Positions 35,063-37,793 of a stretch of DNA of 37,793 nt are shown one piece after another (the stretch's first letter is position 1; each line of letters opens with the position of its first letter). The notes under the pieces were generated by a model. It saw only the letters and a list, made by a program, of their open reading frames with translations. It was not told the DNA's origin and made no database searches. This stretch comes from Serratia liquefaciens (lineage in GTDB: Bacteria; Pseudomonadota; Gammaproteobacteria; Enterobacterales; Enterobacteriaceae), in the NCBI GenBank assembly GCA_012719855.1, contig JAAXZN010000032.1:1-37793 (forward strand). The letters are read 5' to 3'. The position numbers were made by a program, and so were the translations under genes.

Positions 35063-36106
35063 ATGCCGTCAGTGAAAAAAAATAAACGCATAACCATCAG
35101 TGATATTGCCGCACTGGCCGGCGTGTCGAAATCGACCGCCAGCCTGGTGCTTAATGGACGCAGCAAGGAGTATCGGGTGTCCGACGATACCCGCGATCGC
35201 ATCCTGGCGCTGGCCGGCGAGCACCATTACCAGCCCAGCTTCCATGCCCGTTCGCTGCGTTCCTCCCGCAGCCATACCCTGGGGCTGGTGGTGCCGGAAA
35301 TGACCAACTACGGTTTTGCGGTGATTTCACGCGAGCTGGAAACGCTGTGCCGCGAGGCCGGTTTGCAGTTGCTGATCGCCTGTACCGACGAAAATCCGGC
35401 GCAGGAAATGATGGCGGTGAACAGCCTGGTGCAACGTCAGGTCGACGGTCTGATTGTCGCCTCCAGCCAGCTCAACGATGCGGAATACCAAAAGATTAAC
35501 GCCAGCCTGCCGGTAGTGCAGATGGACCGCCTGATAACCGGCTCCGAGTTGCCGCTGGTGATCACCGACTCACTGAGCTCGACCGCTACTCTGATTGAAA
35601 ACGTCGCACGCCAGCATCCTGACGAGTTCTATTTCCTTGGCGGACAACCGCGAATCTCGCCGACCCGCGATCGCTTGGCCGGCTTTCAGCTCGGCCTTGA
35701 GCGCGCCGGCGTGGTATGTAAACCGGAATGGATCATCAACGGCAATTATCACCCCAGCTCCGGCTACGAGATGTTCGCCCAACTCTGCGCGCAGTTGGGT
35801 CGCCCGCCCAAGGCGCTCTTTACCGCCGCCTGCGGCCTGCTGGAAGGGGTATTGCGCTACCTGAATCAGCACCAGTTGATGGAGAGCGATCTGCATTTGT
35901 GCAGTTTCGACGATCACTACCTGTTCGATGGCCTGACGCTGAAAATCGACACCGTGGCACAAGACTGTCGCGCCCTGGCCCAACACAGTTTCGACATGGT
36001 CAGCGCGCTGATTGACGAGCGGCCGTTGGAACAGAACGCGCTTTACCTGCCGGGCAACATCCACTGGCGCCACGCCGGTTCGAAGGCGCTGCTCGGCCAG
36101 CCCTGA
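35063..36106 (+). CDS. scrR: LacI-family sucrose operon repressor ScrR
   Basis: Repressor of the scr genes, 347 residues. The LacI-type HTH lies at about 10-35 ([20 protein letters not shown]) with the hinge helix at about 58-66 (HARSLRSSR). The periplasmic-binding-protein-like core starts at [16 protein letters not shown]. In characterised relatives the inducer is fructose or fructose-1-phosphate rather than sucrose. The likely targets are the AAACCGGTT-type sites before scrK and scrY. No such site is seen before scrR itself, which follows scrB by 21 bp and so may be made by read-through from the scrY promoter. Confidence 0.94.
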   Translation: MPSVKKNKRITISDIAALAGVSKSTASLVLNGRSKEYRVSDDTRDRILALAGEHHYQPSFHARSLRSSRSHTLGLVVPEMTNYGFAVISRELETLCREAGLQLLIACTDENPAQEMMAVNSLVQRQVDGLIVASSQLNDAEYQKINASLPVVQMDRLITGSELPLVITDSLSSTATLIENVARQHPDEFYFLGGQPRISPTRDRLAGFQLGLERAGVVCKPEWIINGNYHPSSGYEMFAQLCAQLGRPPKALFTAACGLLEGVLRYLNQHQLMESDLHLCSFDDHYLFDGLTLKIDTVAQDCRALAQHSFDMVSALIDERPLEQNALYLPGNIHWRHAGSKALLGQP

Positions 36107-36142
36107 CTTGAGTTTTTTCTTTTCCCGCTTAAGGAGCTCAGC

Positions 36143-36961
36143 ATGAGCCGTGAGATTAACAAAGATACCCAGCTGTGCATGTCGCTGGCCGGTCGCCCAG
36201 GCAACTTCGGCACCCGTTTCCATAACTATCTGTATCAGGAACTGGATCTGAACTTTATCTACAAGGCGTTCACTACCCAGGATATCCAGGCAGCAGTGGG
36301 CGGCGTACGGGCTTTGGGCATCCGTGGCTGCGCGGTTTCCATGCCGTTTAAAGAGAGCTGCATCCCTTTCCTCGATGAGCTGGACGCTTCCGCAACGGCG
36401 ATTGAATCGGTCAATACCATCGTCAATGACGCCGGTTTTTTGCGGGCCTATAACACGGATTATATCGCCATCGCCAAATTGCTGGCCCAGTACCAAATCC
36501 CGACAGAAACCTCTTTTGCCCTGCGCGGCAGCGGCGGTATGGCAAAAGCGGTGGCCGCGGCACTGCGTGACGCCGGTTTCAAAAATGGCCATATCATCGC
36601 CCGTAACCCGGAAGCCGGACAGGCTCTGGCCAGTGCATACGGTTATCAGTGGCAGGCGCAAGTCGATGAGCTAAAGGTGGATATGGTGATCAACGTAACG
36701 CCAATCGGCATGGCGGGTGGCGCAGTCGCCGAGCAGTTGGCCTTCTCCCCGGCGACTGTCGATACGGCGAAAATCGTCTTCGATGTGGTGGCACTGCCTG
36801 CAGAAACCCCACTGGTTCGTTACGGACGTGAGCACGACAAACAGGTGATTACCGGAGCAGAAGTGATTGCGCTGCAGGCGCTGGAACAGTTTGTCCTCTA
36901 CACCGGCGTACGCCCTACCGATGAACAGATCGCCCGTGCAGCGGCGCACGCTCGCGGCTAA
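36143..36961 (+). CDS. shikimate dehydrogenase-like protein (SDH-L/HI0607 type)
   Basis: NADP-dependent dehydrogenase relative of AroE, 272 residues. The opening INKDTQLCMSLAGRPGNFGT and FHNYLY match the SDH-L subgroup known from H. influenzae HI0607 rather than AroE (whose start is GNPIxHSxSP-like). The shikimate-site residues are kept: Lys70 in VSMPFK, Asn91 in SVNTIV and Asp106 in AYNTDY. The nucleotide loop is RGSGGMAKAV (about 128-137). SDH-L proteins have weak shikimate activity and an unclear true substrate. It lies 36 bp after scrR with a good AAGGAG site and no terminator between, so it may be cotranscribed with the sucrose genes, although no link in function is evident. Confidence 0.85.
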   Translation: MSREINKDTQLCMSLAGRPGNFGTRFHNYLYQELDLNFIYKAFTTQDIQAAVGGVRALGIRGCAVSMPFKESCIPFLDELDASATAIESVNTIVNDAGFLRAYNTDYIAIAKLLAQYQIPTETSFALRGSGGMAKAVAAALRDAGFKNGHIIARNPEAGQALASAYGYQWQAQVDELKVDMVINVTPIGMAGGAVAEQLAFSPATVDTAKIVFDVVALPAETPLVRYGREHDKQVITGAEVIALQALEQFVLYTGVRPTDEQIARAAAHARG

Positions 36962-36980
36962 TAAGCGCTAAACAACGCCG

Positions 36981-37005
36981 GGGCCGCGGTTGATTTGAGC
37001 GGCCC
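36981..37005. terminator. hairpin between convergent SDH-like and parE-like genes
   Basis: GGGCCGC (36981-36987) pairs with GCGGCCC (36999-37005) across 11 bases. It lies between the two facing stop codons. It lacks a T-tract on either side, so the call rests on position and stem only. Confidence 0.4.
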
Positions 37006-37012
37006 TGACGAC

Positions 37013-37306
37013 CTAGCGATGAGCCAACAGACGCGAAATATTTCTCGCCCCGTGGAGTACTCGCTCGATCCTGACATTACGTTGTATCGCTGTGAAAACG
37101 ATAAGGTATTTTCCGTAGGCGCTGATCCTGACGTCCCGGCCAAGTTCAGGACGCTTTTGGTAGGCTTCCGGCGACTCGCCGATACGCTGGCATTGGTTAT
37201 ACAGTTCAGAAATAAAACTCAGCGCCCGGGCCGGGTTATCCTGTGCAATATGGTCGCCAATACTTTCAATGTCATATATCGCTGCTGGCGATATTGTTAG
37301 CCCCAT
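37013..37306 (-). CDS. ParE/RelE-superfamily toxin of a type II toxin-antitoxin system
   Basis: A 97-residue toxin of the ParE branch. ISPAAIYDIESIGDHIAQDN (about 5-24) is the typical N-terminal helical hairpin. The core strands follow: PELGRDVRISAYGKYLIVFTA (about 53-73) and VRIERVLHGARNISRLL (about 77-93), the latter being the conserved R-V-x-H-x-x-R-(D/N) end. ParE relatives poison gyrase and RelE relatives cleave mRNA. The gyrase type is more likely by sequence pattern. Its ATG overlaps the antitoxin TGA by one base (TGATG), so it is made by coupled translation. Confidence 0.88.
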   Translation of the reverse strand: MGLTISPAAIYDIESIGDHIAQDNPARALSFISELYNQCQRIGESPEAYQKRPELGRDVRISAYGKYLIVFTAIQRNVRIERVLHGARNISRLLAHR

Positions 37307-37566
37307 CAGTCACTTCCGTTATCCACCATCCGTTGGTATTTAGCCCGCAAGCGCGCAAACGCCTCTTCCGCCGGGACTCCCTCACCACTTTCAACTCCCT
37401 GTACAATGGCCACTTGCAACTCTTCAATTTTCATCGCGCGCTCATGTTCTTCAAGCAGGCGCAGCCCTGCCCGTATCACTTCGCTGACGTTGCCGTAACG
37501 TCCGCTGTCAATTTGCTCATGAACAAACTTTTCAAAATGAGGGCTTAAAGCAATGCTGGTTGGCAT
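37306..37566 (-). CDS. ParD-family antitoxin, ribbon-helix-helix
   Basis: An 86-residue antitoxin. The N-terminal ribbon-helix-helix SIALSPHFEKFVHEQIDSG then RYGNVSEVIRAGLRLLEEHE (about 4-43) binds DNA and dimerises. The C-terminal helix-rich tail (about 44-86), with VESGEGVPAEEAFARLRAKY, would wrap the toxin. GGAG lies six bases before the ATG. A short AT-rich palindrome just upstream is a candidate autorepression site. The pair lies next to an insertion-sequence end, as is common for such modules. Confidence 0.88.
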   Translation of the reverse strand: MPTSIALSPHFEKFVHEQIDSGRYGNVSEVIRAGLRLLEEHERAMKIEELQVAIVQGVESGEGVPAEEAFARLRAKYQRMVDNGSD

Positions 37567-37592
37567 AGCCGACTCCGGAAAGTAGTGTTAAT

Positions 37593-37607
37593 TACTATTT
37601 ATTAGTA
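37593..37607 (-). promoter_or_regulatory. candidate operator of the parDE pair
   Basis: TACTA-TTTAT-TAGTA is a perfect inverted repeat in an AT-rich stretch 27 bp before the antitoxin start, where a ParD dimer would repress its own promoter. Inferred from position. Confidence 0.4.
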
Positions 37608-37662
37608 TTTTCATTTGTCGGCAATGCGTCAAGCCCCGGTACGAAATTCAATCAGTAAAAAT

Positions 37663-37710
37663 CCACCTCTTGAAGAGGTGGCTTTACATGGGGCTCCCTA
37701 GAAGGGAGCC
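37663..37710. repeat. paired hairpins at the end of an IS200/IS605-like element
   Basis: Two stems follow one another: CCACCTCT/AGAGGTGG with loop TGA (37663-37681, spacer included) and GGCTCCCT/AGGGAGCC with loop AGA (37692-37710). Both have 8-bp perfect stems and three-base loops. Subterminal hairpins are what Y1 transposases of IS200/IS605 elements recognise. They lie just after the stop codon of the partial transposase gene. Confidence 0.55.
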
Positions 37711-37719
37711 TTGTCCGTT

Positions 37720-37793
37720 TTAATCCTGTAACAACTCCATTTGCTGTTCGTATTCTTGGTCCTTCTTATCCTGATACCTCACATAACGCCTGA
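37720..37793 (-). CDS. C-terminal end of a probable IS200/IS605-family transposase, cut by window edge
   Basis: Reading inward from the window edge on the minus strand, an open frame of 23 codons ends at TAA (37720-37722). It encodes RRYVRYQDKKDQEYEQQME followed by LLQD. The YVRYQ helix with a Lys/Gln-rich tail resembles the C-terminal end of Y1 (TnpA) transposases. The adjacent hairpins support this. Only the last residues are visible, so the family call is tentative. Confidence 0.5.
   Translation of the reverse strand, partial: RRYVRYQDKKDQEYEQQMELLQD

Overview
The window looks like a chromosomal accessory segment from an enterobacterium, most likely Serratia or a close relative in the Yersiniaceae. 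I base this on a GC-rich coding style, an E. coli-like abgR-abgABT cluster, an scrKYAB-R sucrose regulon, an Ail/OmpX-type outer membrane protein, and a large CDI/filamentous-haemagglutinin exoprotein locus with an HlyC-like acyltransferase. The genus is inference from gene content, not from a database match.

Layout, left to right. (1) 1-1011: 3' part of a CodB-like cytosine permease. (2) 1621-3952: a tight three-gene operon with an XRE-type regulator, a VUT-family (YhhQ-like) queuosine-precursor transporter carrying a soluble N-terminal extension, and a bimodular QueF nitrile reductase, closed by a strong terminator. (3) 4074-6221: Tat-exported phosphocholine-specific phospholipase C. (4) 6308-9736: an iron-complex binding protein and a FecA-like TonB receptor without the signalling domain, each behind a Fur-box-like site. 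(5) 9768-15331: divergent abgR and abgA-abgB-abgT for p-aminobenzoyl-glutamate uptake and cleavage. (6) 15377-15952: Ail/OmpX-like porin-fold protein. (7) 16192-29046, all on the minus strand: a contact-dependent growth inhibition locus in the order cdiB, cdiC (lysine acyltransferase), cdiA (3167 residues), a candidate cdiI encoding a four-helix membrane protein, then an unrecognised secreted protein. (8) 29628-36106: the sucrose regulon scrK, scrY, scrA, scrB, scrR with three ScrR-type operators, a CRP-like site and a terminator-like hairpin between scrY and scrA. (9) 36143-36961: shikimate dehydrogenase-like protein (SDH-L type). (10) 37013-37566: a ParDE-type toxin-antitoxin pair. (11) 37663-37793: hairpins plus the last codons of what looks like an IS200/IS605-family transposase running off the edge.

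The most interesting part is the C-terminal toxin of CdiA. The last 175 residues after a degenerate VENN motif (here SENN) are Gly-rich and apparently beta-rich, with no nuclease motif I can recognise. The gene starting 8 bp downstream encodes a multi-pass membrane protein. This suggests a membrane-acting CDI toxin with an integral-membrane immunity protein. The CdiC homologue retains the catalytic His and Asp of HlyC, so the exoprotein is probably lipidated. The second notable unit is the regulator-transporter-QueF operon, which looks like a self-contained precursor scavenging module for queuosine.
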